Notes under the pieces: generated by a model
The model's input: the letters and a program-made list of their open reading frames with translations, nothing else
Databases searched by the model: none
What the model was told of the DNA's origin: nothing
Made by a program: the position numbers and the translations under genes
Assembly: GCF_000156575.1 (NCBI RefSeq)
Contig: NZ_GG666044.1
Span: forward strand, 322,580-382,225
Source of the DNA: Anaerococcus lactolyticus ATCC 51172
GTDB taxonomy: Bacteria; Bacillota; Clostridia; Tissierellales; Peptoniphilaceae
Direction: 5' to 3'
Length of the DNA: 59,646 nt
Part shown: positions 41,663 through 50,547 of the stretch, piece after piece
How positions within the stretch are numbered: position 1 is the stretch's first letter
How the letters are laid out: every line of letters starts with the position of its first letter

Positions 41663-42925
41663 TTAATTTTTTTGGTAAATTTCTTCCAGGACTTCGCTGG
41701 TTTTTACGTTGACTTCTTCTAAACCTTCGTCTCCCAAGACTTGGATTTTAATATTTTTAGATTCTTTATATAGGTTTTCTGCCTCGTTTATATTTCCATC
41801 AAACTTTGCTAAAATAGCTTTCGAAAGATTTTGTAAGCTTACTACAAAGGGTTTTATTTCCCTATATAGGTCTTCATTTGCGTGATTTTTTTGGTAATAT
41901 TCTGCGGCCTTTATTTTTTCTCCCAAAAGATAGTTTAGAGTTTTTAAATCTTTTTGATCAAAGGCTCTTTTAATCTCCCTATCTTCACTAAATTTCTTTC
42001 CCTCTGTCCTCTCATAGACCAAGGACCCACAAAAACTAGAAGCAAGTTCAAATAAATCCCCACTCGCCTTTGGCTCTAAAAAATTTATTGCCTTTATAAA
42101 GGCATCTTCCGGCTCGTATGCTAGAGGATTTTTCAAATATTCGCCCACTTGGTAGATTGCTATTTTTGACGCTTCTGCCTCATTCATTGGATTTAAGTAA
42201 AAGCCGTCAAAATTTATTTCCCTAGAATCATAAAATTCAAAACTTTCTAGAAAAATTTTATCTGGCCTATAATCATTTACTGGCCAATTAAACCAAATAT
42301 ACGGCTTTTTGCCGGTTCTTTTTCTGAAGTCTTCGTTTGACTTATGAGAAATCGGTGCGACAACCTGGTTGCCGGTCCACATGACGTTAAGATTTTTAAT
42401 ATCCCTCAAGAGGGCTTCGTATTCATAACCCTGCTCGTTAATCCAAGCGTCATTGTACCAAGGGTGGACAAAGTAAAGCCCATTTCCCGTTTCCTTTTCC
42501 ACAAAATCTGCCAAGTCCCTTATGAGATTCATGTGGGCCTTTCTTTTTTCATAGGCGACTGCTTTGTCAATATCATCCATGCAAAGCCCAAAAGACCTAA
42601 CACCAGCATCCATCAATTGCCTGTACTTGGCAAAAATCTTAGAAATTTCTTCATCATAAAGATCAAAGTCAAAGGGATTTTGCCCTGGATGGATAGCCCA
42701 GGTAAATTCTATACCTTCTTCCCTGCTAAGCTCTGCTAGGGCCTTAATCTTTCCAATCTCTTCTTCTGGATAAGGCTTGCGCCACTCTTTGTTGTGGTAG
42801 GGATCGTCTTTTGGTGCATAGATATATTGGTCCATGTCGATCTCTGCGAGAAATTTTATCATCGACATTTTTTCTTCAAAGGTCCAGGGAATACCATAAA
42901 ATCCCTCTATAATACCTTTTTTCAT
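41663..42925 (-). CDS. Family GH84 beta-N-acetylglucosaminidase, cytosolic
   Basis: A 420-residue glycosidase. GIIEGFYGIPWTFEEKM, YIYAPKDDPYHNKEWR, and the catalytic aspartate pair in FGLCMDDID followed by FVHPWYNDAW, VMWTGNQVV and FNWPVNDY match the GH84 (NagJ/O-GlcNAcase) catalytic domain from its first residue. There is no signal peptide and none of the large surface modules of secreted clostridial hyaluronidases. It is the third gene of dacA-manA-GH84, so it may act on imported GlcNAc-containing sugars or muropeptides. Substrate-assisted hydrolysis of GlcNAc links is expected. Confidence 0.9.
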   Translation of the reverse strand: MKKGIIEGFYGIPWTFEEKMSMIKFLAEIDMDQYIYAPKDDPYHNKEWRKPYPEEEIGKIKALAELSREEGIEFTWAIHPGQNPFDFDLYDEEISKIFAKYRQLMDAGVRSFGLCMDDIDKAVAYEKRKAHMNLIRDLADFVEKETGNGLYFVHPWYNDAWINEQGYEYEALLRDIKNLNVMWTGNQVVAPISHKSNEDFRKRTGKKPYIWFNWPVNDYRPDKIFLESFEFYDSREINFDGFYLNPMNEAEASKIAIYQVGEYLKNPLAYEPEDAFIKAINFLEPKASGDLFELASSFCGSLVYERTEGKKFSEDREIKRAFDQKDLKTLNYLLGEKIKAAEYYQKNHANEDLYREIKPFVVSLQNLSKAILAKFDGNINEAENLYKESKNIKIQVLGDEGLEEVNVKTSEVLEEIYQKN

Positions 42926-42926
42926 C

Positions 42927-43871
42927 TTAGACCTCCATAGGATTCGCTTCTATGATTGTAAGTTTTCCTGTAATTTTATAATCCTTAGCAAAATTTGTAA
43001 TTATAAAGAAATCTCCTTTTTTAAGAGGATAAACTTCTCCGTCTATTTCAATTTCTCCTGCCCCTTCAATTACAGATTCTAGGAGGTAAGGCTTTGCTCT
43101 TTTAAAAACACCTTCGGATTTAAACTTAAATTCTCTAACTTCAAAGTATTCATTTTCCGTTAGGATTCTCTCCTCATAACCTTGTTGGGATATTTTTTGG
43201 ATTTGTCCTTCTTCCTTGATTATTTTTATGACTTCTTTGGATTTTTCTAAGTGAAGCTGTCTTAAATTTCCATCAGCATCCTTCCTATCATAGTCATATA
43301 GCCTATAGGTGATGTCTGAAGCTTGTTGTATTTCAAGGATTAGGGAGTCTTTTTTTATGGCGTGGACTGTGCCAGCCCTGACAAAGAAAAAATCACCTTT
43401 TTGGGTAGGCACTTCCCTTAATAGGTCAGTCCATTTTCTTTCATCAATTAATTTTATAGCTTCTTCTTTGCTTTTAACCTTTAGGCCAAAAACAATTGAC
43501 GCATCTTCCTCATTTAGGATATACCAACACTCAGTCTTGCCCTTTGAATTTTCAAGGCGAGCTGCCATTTCATCATCCGGGTGGACTTGAATTGAAAGGT
43601 CGTCTGCTGCATCAATTATTTTTACCAAGAGTGGAAAATTTTCTTCTTTAGAATTTCCAAATAAATCCTTGTGGTTTCTGTAAATATCTCTTAGGCTTTC
43701 TCCCTTAAAGTCACCATTTGTGACGACAGACGAAGCACCTTCCATGCCAGAAATCGCCCAATACTCTCCTGTCTTATCTGATGGAATAGGGTAAGCATAT
43801 TCGGTTTTAAGCCTAGCTCCTCCCCAAATTTTCTCTGAAAACTTCCCTTCTAAAAATAAAATTTTTTCCAT
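42927..43871 (-). CDS. manA: Mannose-6-phosphate isomerase, class I (second copy)
   Basis: A 314-residue type I isomerase: LSIQVHPDDEMAARLE, GKTECWYILNE, VRAGTVHAIKKDSLILEIQQ, ITYRLYDYDRKDADGN. All zinc ligands seen in the first ManA are kept. It is encoded one base after the dacA stop and one base before the GH84 start. The two ManA proteins differ throughout, so this is not a recent duplication. Fructose 6-phosphate/mannose 6-phosphate supply for cell-envelope sugars or use of sugars released by GH84 is possible. Confidence 0.92.
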   Translation of the reverse strand: MEKILFLEGKFSEKIWGGARLKTEYAYPIPSDKTGEYWAISGMEGASSVVTNGDFKGESLRDIYRNHKDLFGNSKEENFPLLVKIIDAADDLSIQVHPDDEMAARLENSKGKTECWYILNEEDASIVFGLKVKSKEEAIKLIDERKWTDLLREVPTQKGDFFFVRAGTVHAIKKDSLILEIQQASDITYRLYDYDRKDADGNLRQLHLEKSKEVIKIIKEEGQIQKISQQGYEERILTENEYFEVREFKFKSEGVFKRAKPYLLESVIEGAGEIEIDGEVYPLKKGDFFIITNFAKDYKITGKLTIIEANPMEV

Positions 43872-43872
43872 T

Positions 43873-44742
43873 TTAGTCTCCTATACTCTCGTAAATCCTC
43901 AAAGTTTCTTCTATGTGACCATCGTTTAGGTTGTTGATGTCATCATAGGGCACGCCCATTACAACCAGGATGTATTCCTTGTTGTTTTTCACAGCAAGAG
44001 TTGCCCAGCAAAGTCCAGCGTCATCAGTTGTTCCAGACTTGCCTCCAATTATTTCAAAGCCATTTTGCTGGTATTTTTTTAGGTGGTAAAAAATTGTTGA
44101 TTCTAGGTAAACCCCGTCTGGGTGATTGACTGTTGGACTTGTCTTGAAGTCTTTTTTTGTAAAAATCGCCCTAAAATTTCCATCCTTAAGACTATCTTTT
44201 ATAAGCATGGCACAATCTTTGGCAGATTGGTAGTTTGAAGGATTATCCATGCCGTCGGCATTGGCATATGAGGTGTTTTTCAATTTCAAATCTTTTGCTT
44301 CCTGGTTCATGAGGTCTACAAACTTATCCATAGACCCAGATATATTTATGGCAAGACTGTCTGCAGCTTCACCAGCTGACCTTAGCATGGTTGCATATAA
44401 CAAATCCCTATAAGTTGTGGTTTCCCCTCCGTTAAAGCCTGCCATTGATGCATTCATTTCAACCGCTCTGTAATAAGCATCTGTATCTACAGGAGCTATC
44501 TGGCCAAGATCTCTTATATGCTTTAAGGCTACCCTTACAGTCATAATTTTTGTAAGTGAAGCCATTGGCAACCTTTCATTTTCGTTTTTAGCAAGGACTT
44601 CCTTATCATCAGTTAGGTCGTAAAGGTAGACTGCCTTTGATATAAAATTTTGATCCTCAGCCTGTTTTTTGACCCTAGTGCTAATAAAAACAGCTATAAT
44701 CAAAAGTAAGGCAATTATAAATAAATTTCTAATCTTTCTCAT
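43873..44742 (-). CDS. dacA: D-alanyl-D-alanine carboxypeptidase (PBP5-like)
   Basis: A secreted or membrane-anchored penicillin-binding protein of about 289 residues. An N-terminal hydrophobic segment (LFIIALLLIIAVFIST) is followed by the SxxK motif in MASLTKIMTVR, SAGEAADS in the SxN position and the KTG-equivalent GGKSGTTDDAG. It trims D-Ala from peptidoglycan stem peptides. It lacks the C-terminal beta domain of longer PBP5 proteins. ATG 44742 chosen; a GTG at 44757 is in frame. No strong Shine-Dalgarno is present. Confidence 0.88.
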   Translation of the reverse strand: MRKIRNLFIIALLLIIAVFISTRVKKQAEDQNFISKAVYLYDLTDDKEVLAKNENERLPMASLTKIMTVRVALKHIRDLGQIAPVDTDAYYRAVEMNASMAGFNGGETTTYRDLLYATMLRSAGEAADSLAINISGSMDKFVDLMNQEAKDLKLKNTSYANADGMDNPSNYQSAKDCAMLIKDSLKDGNFRAIFTKKDFKTSPTVNHPDGVYLESTIFYHLKKYQQNGFEIIGGKSGTTDDAGLCWATLAVKNNKEYILVVMGVPYDDINNLNDGHIEETLRIYESIGD

Positions 44743-44919
44743 ACTTCTATTGTACACTAAATTTCATTTTAAATAATTAATTTTTTTGTAAGTTTTAAAG
44801 ATTACTCTTAAAAATTTCTAAGCTTAAAAAGAATCTGTTAAACCTTATCTGCTTTAAATCGCCCCGGAAAAATTTAGAAAAGCAAGCCTAAAATCTCTTA
44901 TAAATACTTGCAATTGATT

Positions 44920-44938
44920 ATTTCTATCAGATAGTAAT
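44920..44938. promoter_or_regulatory. 19-bp palindrome upstream of the TrxR-like gene
   Basis: ATTTCTATCAGATAGTAAT: perfect arms CTATC/GATAG about a central A, with ATT/AAT ends and one mismatched pair. It overlaps the likely -10 (TAATAT) and lies 16 bp before the start codon, so a MarR/Rrf2-type repressor site is a good guess. Confidence 0.55.
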
Positions 44939-44953
44939 ATCGAGGTGAAAAAT

Positions 44954-45823
44954 ATGAAAGATATAATTATAATTGGAGCAGGCCCTGCCGGTGTAAGTGC
45001 AGCCTTATATGCAAAGGCTCGTGGCAAGGACCTACTTTTACTAGAAAAAGATAGGGTAGGTGGTCTAATTAGCCATGTTTCCAAAGTTAGTCATTATGCT
45101 AGTCTTGCCGATAATGAATCAGGTGAGGAATTTTCACAAAAACTAAAAGACCAACTCGCCTTTTCTAAGATTGACGTAACTTATGAAGAGTGTTTGTCTA
45201 TAGAGAAAAAAGACGACTTTTTCCTTGTAAAAACAAATAAAAATACCTATGAATGCAAAAAACTTATCTATGCGGCAGGTTCTCACTTAAAAGAACTGGA
45301 CATAGACTACAAGGGCTTTGAGGTTAAACATTGGCCATATGGCAATGAAGAAAGCCTAAAGGGAAAAACTGTAATTGTAAACGGTGGATCTGATGGAGCC
45401 AGCAAGGAAGCCTTATATATATCCAAATTCGCCAAAGAAGTCCACATAGTTCAAAATCAAGATGCTCTTATGTGCATTGACGAATTTAAAAAGCAAATCG
45501 AAGCTTCAGATAAGATAAAAGTCCACACATCTACAAGCCTTAAAGATATAGAAGTAAGAGATGATAAGTGTGTTAAGGCCATCTTAGATGATTGTGTAAT
45601 TGAAGATAAAGAAGGCATAGAAATCTATGTACAAATCGGTCAAAACGGCAATACCGACCTAGTCAAAGACCTAGCCGAAATAAAAAATACCTTCCTTACT
45701 GAAGACATAAGCTCAAAAGTTGACGGCTTATTTTTCGCAGGAGATGTTAGGATTAAAGATGTAAAACAAATAGCCACAGCTGTTGCCGATGGCACCCTTG
45801 CCGGTATAAAAGCAAGCAAGTAA
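44954..45823 (+). CDS. Thioredoxin-reductase-like flavoprotein without the CxxC motif
   Basis: A ~289-residue pyridine nucleotide-disulfide oxidoreductase homologue. The FAD motif DIIIIGAGPAGVSAALYAKA and the C-terminal FFAGDVRIKDVKQIATAVADG are normal. Where TrxB has its redox CATC, this protein reads KHWPYGNEESLKGK, and the second nucleotide-binding loop is VNGGSDGASKEAL followed by QNQD instead of the HRR that binds NADPH phosphate. It therefore cannot reduce thioredoxin in the usual way. ATG 44954 is preferred over GTG 44945 because GAGGTGA then acts as Shine-Dalgarno. Monocistronic with its own terminator. Confidence 0.85.
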   Translation: MKDIIIIGAGPAGVSAALYAKARGKDLLLLEKDRVGGLISHVSKVSHYASLADNESGEEFSQKLKDQLAFSKIDVTYEECLSIEKKDDFFLVKTNKNTYECKKLIYAAGSHLKELDIDYKGFEVKHWPYGNEESLKGKTVIVNGGSDGASKEALYISKFAKEVHIVQNQDALMCIDEFKKQIEASDKIKVHTSTSLKDIEVRDDKCVKAILDDCVIEDKEGIEIYVQIGQNGNTDLVKDLAEIKNTFLTEDISSKVDGLFFAGDVRIKDVKQIATAVADGTLAGIKASK

Positions 45824-45835
45824 AACGACAAAAAT

Positions 45836-45876
45836 AGGGCTCCCCTTTCCAAGTGGATAAGGGGTGCCCTTTTTAA
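45836..45876. terminator. Bidirectional terminator
   Basis: AGGGC-t-CCCCTT...AAGGGG-t-GCCCT with T run on the plus side and A run on the other side, between the convergent TrxR-like gene and the flavoprotein pseudogene. Confidence 0.8.
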
Positions 45877-45884
45877 ATTTTTAT

Positions 45885-47447
45885 TTAATTTTTATTTTTT
45901 AAATAGTCGCTAATTGTTCTACCAGCTTCATAACCTGATGTTACTGCCCAACCAAAGTCTGCTCCTGGTATAGAGTCATCTCCACGAGCACCACCGGCTA
46001 CATCACCTGAAGCGAAGAGACCTTCAATAGCCTTACCTTCTTTGTTGATTACCCTTAGTTGGTTGTGGATTTTTAATCCACCCAAGGTTGTTGCATATCT
46101 TGGCAATTGTTCAACAACATAATAAGGACCATTTTCGCTAATCTTAGCCTTCATATAGTTAGGATCTCTGCCGAAATCTTCATCTTTTTTATTTGCTACA
46201 AAACCATTGTATCTCTCAACAGTTTTCTTCAATCCTTCTGGATCAATTTTTACCTTTTTAGCTAGTTCTTCTAGGCTATCAGCTTTTGCAAAATAAGGAA
46301 TTTTTGCTCCATCTGTTGCTATCCAATCATCAAGCATTTTCTTTGTAATACCATAGCCTGCAACATTATCTTCAAAAGCCTTGTAGGTAGCAGCATCCAT
46401 TATCAAGAATAGTCTTCCATCTTCTTGTTTTTCCATTTCCTTAACAATGTTAATACCAGCAGATCTTTCATTTACAACCCTGTTTCCTGCCCTGTCAACC
46501 AAGATTCCTGATACATCCCAAGTTGCCATAGAGCCATTATAGGTTGATTTTGCTATGCCTGGTTTCCATTCAACACCATTTTCAAAAAGTTCAACATAGC
46601 TTTGATTTACAACATCTGCACCAATGTCTTGAGCCATCTTTTGACCTTCACCTTGGGCAAGTTGAGCACCATAAAATACAAATTTATCCAAGCTTTCAGG
46701 AAGCATTTCTTTATTGGCACCATAAGAACCTGTCGCAAGAAGAACTGCCTTAGCATTTACTTCTACAGGTGTACCGTCAGACATTGTAGCCTTAGCACCA
46801 ACAACCTTGCCATCTTCATAAATTAGTTCAGTAACTTTAGTATTTGTTCTTAAATCTATCTTAGTATCTTTTATTTTATCCAACAATGATTGAACAAAGC
46901 CAGCACCTGCTCCTTCATAGATCATAGCCCTATCTACGCTATTTTCACCAAGTGGAGTTAATTTTTCAGGGATTTTTGAACCAATATAATCAACAGTCCA
47001 ATCTGTTGCTTCTCCCATCTTCTCAGCATAAAGCTTCAAATCTTCTGGTATAGACTTTCCACCACCATTTTTCATATTATCTTCATATACAGACTCTACG
47101 CTATCATTTTTAACACCATAGACATCTTTTTGAGTTTTGGAAGCAGTAATCAAAGCAAAACCACCAGATAAGGCAGTATGGCCACCTGGCATAGCATTTT
47201 TCTCTAAAACTGTAACCTTATTACCTTCTTGGTCTGCTGACAAAGCTGCACTAAGTCCAGCTCCACCACCACCTACAACTAATAAGTCAGTATCTATATT
47301 GATTGCTTCTTTTGGTTCTTCTTTTACTTCTTTTTTGAAGTCTTCACTACCATGAGCTTCATCTATTGCCTTAGATACTACTTGTTTAACAGCATCAGAT
47401 GTGACAGTTGCTCCGGTAATATTATCAACCTTACAGGTTTTGATGTT
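45885..47447 (-). pseudogene. FAD-binding part of a frameshifted flavocytochrome c/fumarate-reductase-like flavoprotein
   Basis: The open frame from 47447 down encodes VDNITGATVTSDAV (end of the FMN domain with its flavinylation threonine), a linker, the Rossmann motif DLLVVGGGGAGLSAAL, NAMPGGHTALSGGF, and a C-terminus with GLFASGDVAGGARGDDSIPG. This is the FAD domain of the urocanate/fumarate reductase-like family, extracellular and FMN/FAD-dependent. No start codon with a ribosome-binding site begins the frame. It joins the fragment at 47431-47733 if one T near 47432-47433 is removed. Confidence 0.8.
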
Positions 47448-47733
47448 CTAAAATTCTATTAATTATTTCTTTGAATCCTGTATCTGCAATTGTTGGTGTT
47501 TCAGAAGATTCAACTACATCTATTTTTTCAATCTTATTATCTTTAAAGGTCACAGATAATTTGATATCACAATTATGTCCTGTAGCTACTTCTTCAAAGC
47601 TACCATCATCAATGCTCTTTTCGGCTTTTGCAGGTTGTTCTTTTTCTTTGGTGTCCTCACTTGCCTTCTCATCTTTGCTACAAGCAGAAAGAGGAAGAAG
47701 GCAAGTGCGCCTACTAAGAATATATTTTTTCAT
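47431..47733 (-). pseudogene. Lipoprotein signal and FMN-binding part of the same flavoprotein, frameshifted
   Basis: The 100-residue frame begins MKKYILSRRTCLLPLSACSK, with an LSAC lipobox, an EK-rich linker and the start of an FMN_bind domain (CDIKLSVTFKDNKIEKIDVV, FKEIINRILEHQNL). It then stops exactly where the other frame continues KVDNITGATVTS. The hydrophobic core of the signal peptide is also poor in this frame, while the shifted frame reads FLVGALAFFLFLLVA, so two compensating shifts may exist in the signal. Either a pseudogene or sequencing errors. Confidence 0.75.
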
Positions 47734-47795
47734 ATTCCTTAAAATATTCTGTTTGTGTAATATTTACTTATAAAGTACACCTTCTATTTACCTAA

Positions 47796-47820
47796 AAATC
47801 AAGGATAATCCCCTTGATTT
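47796..47820 (-). terminator. Terminator of radA
   Basis: AAATCAAGG-ggattat-CCTTGATTT on the minus strand followed by TTAG; it overlaps the radA stop codon. Confidence 0.7.
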
Positions 47821-49189
47821 ACACTTTGAAGACGTTTGTAATAACCTCTTTTATATTTGCTAACTGAATAATTTTTATTGCTTTAAAATCCTTTTGCTCT
47901 AGGCTATTTTTTGCTAAATAGACTTTTTCATAGCCAAGTCTTTCTAATTCCTTAACTCTTTGCTTGGCCTGAGGCACTTTTTTAAGTTCGCCAGTAAGAC
48001 CTACTTCTGCTATAAAAACCACCTTATCTGAAACTGGTTTTTTAAGGTAGGAAGATGCTATCGACATAATTATAGCGAGGTTTACAGATGGTTCGGATAA
48101 TTTAAGCCCACCTGTAGTTTTTATTATGACATTCATGTCAAATAAGTTAAGTCCTGCTCTTTCCTGAAGGATAGAAATTAGGGTGTTTAGGTCATCTCGC
48201 CTTAGGGAATCGCCAATTCTTTGGGGATATGGCATGAAGGACTTTGACACAAGCGACTCTATTTCCACTTCTAAAAGCCTTGAGCCTTCCTTGGTCACAG
48301 AGATAGCTGAGCCTTCGATTTCGCTATCCCTTTGTGTGATGAAATATTCACTCGGATTTGTAATTTCTATTAAGCCTTCCTCATCCATCGAAAACAATCC
48401 AATCTCCCCTGTCCTTCCAAACCTATTTTTGCTTGAAGTTAAGACTCTTAGGTCTTCATCAGGACTTCCATCTAGGATTAGGACTGTATCTACCAGATGC
48501 TCGAGGGTTCTTAGACCTGCCATTTCACCAGTCTTTGTCATGTGGCCCACCATGATGAAGGCACGTTTTTTCTCTGGATTTTTTGCCATTTCCACAGCCT
48601 TACCTGCGACTTCTATGGTCTGGGTAGGAGATCCTTGCTTGTTGTCAAATTCTTGGAGGGAAAAAGTCTGGATGGAGTCTAGGACTACTATGTCAGCACC
48701 AGTTGCCTTTATTTCCTTAATGGCAAGGTCCATAGAATTTGTCGAAAGGATCCAAAGATTTTTTGGTTCATCTTTCATTATCCTTTGCGACCTTGATTTT
48801 ATCTGACTTTCACTTTCTTCTCCTGATACGTAGAGTACTTTGAGCCCCTCGTCAGCATAAGATTTTGATAATTGTAATAAAAGTGTAGACTTACCTGCAC
48901 CCGGTCTAGCTGTAAGGATAGAAACCGAATCACGAACAAGTCCTCCTCCCACAGCTCTGTCGAATTCTTCGTAGGCTGAGTGGATTCTCTCCGATTCATT
49001 TATTTCGATTTCCCTTAGCATTTTAGCTTTTTTATCATCATCAAGGACGACTTTGTTTCCCACTTTTTCTTCCTTGATGGTTGTTTCAACTAGGCTTCCC
49101 CACTTCTTGCAAGCTGGACACTGGCCTGCCCAAACATTTTGGATATGTCCACAGTTTGTGCATTCGTAGGCTTTTTTTACCTTAGCCAT
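47819..49189 (-). CDS. radA: DNA repair protein RadA
   Basis: A RecA-like branch-migration ATPase of about 456 residues. It has the N-terminal zinc finger YECTNCGHIQNVWAGQCPAC, Walker A TARPGAGKST, the RadA-specific KNRFG (TSSKNRFGRTGEIG) and a Lon-protease-like C-terminal domain. ATG 49189 has GGAGG upstream and overlaps the previous gene by 8 bp. Encoded downstream of glutamate-cysteine ligase. Confidence 0.96.
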   Translation of the reverse strand: MAKVKKAYECTNCGHIQNVWAGQCPACKKWGSLVETTIKEEKVGNKVVLDDDKKAKMLREIEINESERIHSAYEEFDRAVGGGLVRDSVSILTARPGAGKSTLLLQLSKSYADEGLKVLYVSGEESESQIKSRSQRIMKDEPKNLWILSTNSMDLAIKEIKATGADIVVLDSIQTFSLQEFDNKQGSPTQTIEVAGKAVEMAKNPEKKRAFIMVGHMTKTGEMAGLRTLEHLVDTVLILDGSPDEDLRVLTSSKNRFGRTGEIGLFSMDEEGLIEITNPSEYFITQRDSEIEGSAISVTKEGSRLLEVEIESLVSKSFMPYPQRIGDSLRRDDLNTLISILQERAGLNLFDMNVIIKTTGGLKLSEPSVNLAIIMSIASSYLKKPVSDKVVFIAEVGLTGELKKVPQAKQRVKELERLGYEKVYLAKNSLEQKDFKAIKIIQLANIKEVITNVFKV

Positions 49190-50483
49190 TGATTGCCTCC
49201 ACAAATCTATTTACAGAAAATTCATAAACAGCCCTCTTTGGATTTTCCTTATAAATTTTCGCAAAAATATCCCTTGGTACAATCCCAAAATCAAGCATAG
49301 ACTCAAGTTCGTCTAGGTATTTATTTTCATTTTCCTCAAGAACCGGCCTAATTATGTCAATTATATCTAGGACGTGTTGGAAAATTTCTACATTTTCATA
49401 AAGAGCAAAAATCCCCATCCTAGTTGCATTGCTCTTAAGCTTTTGGGCCTGGTCATAAGTCATATCAGAAAAAAGTTCATAGACCTTATCTAAAGTTTGA
49501 TCATCAAAAAATATGCCCTTTATTAGAGCAGCTGCCGCCATGTTGTAAGGATATGGAATATTATCCGGCATCCTGATTTCAATGTAGGATTTCACCCTCA
49601 CATCTGGGAAGACTATAGAAAGGGCGTGGTTTACCATTTCATCAGCATTTTCTTCTGTCATTAATTCGTCTAAGGTTTTCCTGCCTATATAAGTTTCACC
49701 ATCAGGTGTTGGCATGAAAATCATAGGTGTATCAAGAATTTTTTCGGAATATTTTTTATAAGATAGGTCAGAATCAAAGGCAAAATCATAAAGCCCAGTC
49801 CTATCCCTGTCTGTATATTCCCAAATTGTTTGTCTTAAGTTTCTATCGATATAAATTTCACCTTCAAATATCAAGGAATTATCAAAGACTGAATACAAAA
49901 ATGGGCTAAGGGCAGAAGCTAGAAAATATTTCTTTTTGAAATCTTCTTCGTTTTTGAAATCCACTGCCAACTGCATGGAGCTAGTCCCCTTCATCATATT
50001 GTGGGCAAACTCTCCCCCATATTTTTCAAAATACTTGTACATGAAATCGTAGCGAGTCTTTGGAATAATCTTTATTTCATCAATTTTAGATTTTGGATGA
50101 TAGCCGAGAGCAACTAAAAGAAGGCCCCTTCTTTCAAAAATAGGAACAAGTCTTTCCATGTGGGTCTTGTAAACTTCAAAAAGTTCACCAACAGAGGCCT
50201 TAGCCCTTAGGGCAAGCTCAAATTGACCAGCAGGCTCTATTGAGATATCGACACTGCCATCAGAAAAAGCCATGCCAGTTTCATCAGCTTTTTTATAGCC
50301 AAGGCTTGCTAAGTCTTCAAGGATCTCGCCTACCCCATCGTGGCCATAAAAAGATTGGCTTTCTAAAGTATCCTTATTAACAACAAAGTGTTCTATTTCA
50401 AAGCCCAACCTAAAGTTCTTTTCGTCCTTTTCACCAGCCTTAATAAAATCTACAATTTTTTGAATCTTTTCTAATCTTTCCAT
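49182..50483 (-). CDS. gshA: Glutamate-cysteine ligase
   Basis: A 433-residue ATP-dependent ligase forming gamma-glutamylcysteine. FRLGFEIEHFVVNK, MAFSDGSVDISIEPAGQFELAL, GYHPKSKIDEIKIIPKTRYDFMYKYF and MMKGTSSMQLAVDF match the plant/alpha-proteobacterial type (GCS2). No glutathione synthetase is nearby, so gamma-glutamylcysteine itself may be the product used. A TATAAT -10 (50505-50510) lies 22 bp before the start; the promoter region is shared with divergent ogt. Confidence 0.88.
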   Translation of the reverse strand: MERLEKIQKIVDFIKAGEKDEKNFRLGFEIEHFVVNKDTLESQSFYGHDGVGEILEDLASLGYKKADETGMAFSDGSVDISIEPAGQFELALRAKASVGELFEVYKTHMERLVPIFERRGLLLVALGYHPKSKIDEIKIIPKTRYDFMYKYFEKYGGEFAHNMMKGTSSMQLAVDFKNEEDFKKKYFLASALSPFLYSVFDNSLIFEGEIYIDRNLRQTIWEYTDRDRTGLYDFAFDSDLSYKKYSEKILDTPMIFMPTPDGETYIGRKTLDELMTEENADEMVNHALSIVFPDVRVKSYIEIRMPDNIPYPYNMAAAALIKGIFFDDQTLDKVYELFSDMTYDQAQKLKSNATRMGIFALYENVEIFQHVLDIIDIIRPVLEENENKYLDELESMLDFGIVPRDIFAKIYKENPKRAVYEFSVNRFVEAING

Positions 50484-50504
50484 AATAACCCCTTTACTCC
50501 TATC

Positions 50505-50541
50505 ATTATACGAATTTTTGCGAAATAAACCATGGTATAAT
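50505..50541. promoter_or_regulatory. Divergent -10 elements for gshA (minus) and ogt (plus)
   Basis: TATAAT occurs on the minus strand at 50505-50510 and, with an extended TGG, on the plus strand at 50536-50541. The plus -10 ends only 6 bp before the ogt ATG (50548), so that transcript would start at or next to the start codon. Confidence 0.65.
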
Positions 50542-50547
50542 GATTAC

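Noticed and set aside
48183-48806. A 207-codon plus-strand frame opposite radA
   Set aside because: Antisense to RadA, which has all its motifs in frame; serine-rich shadow translation without a start signal.
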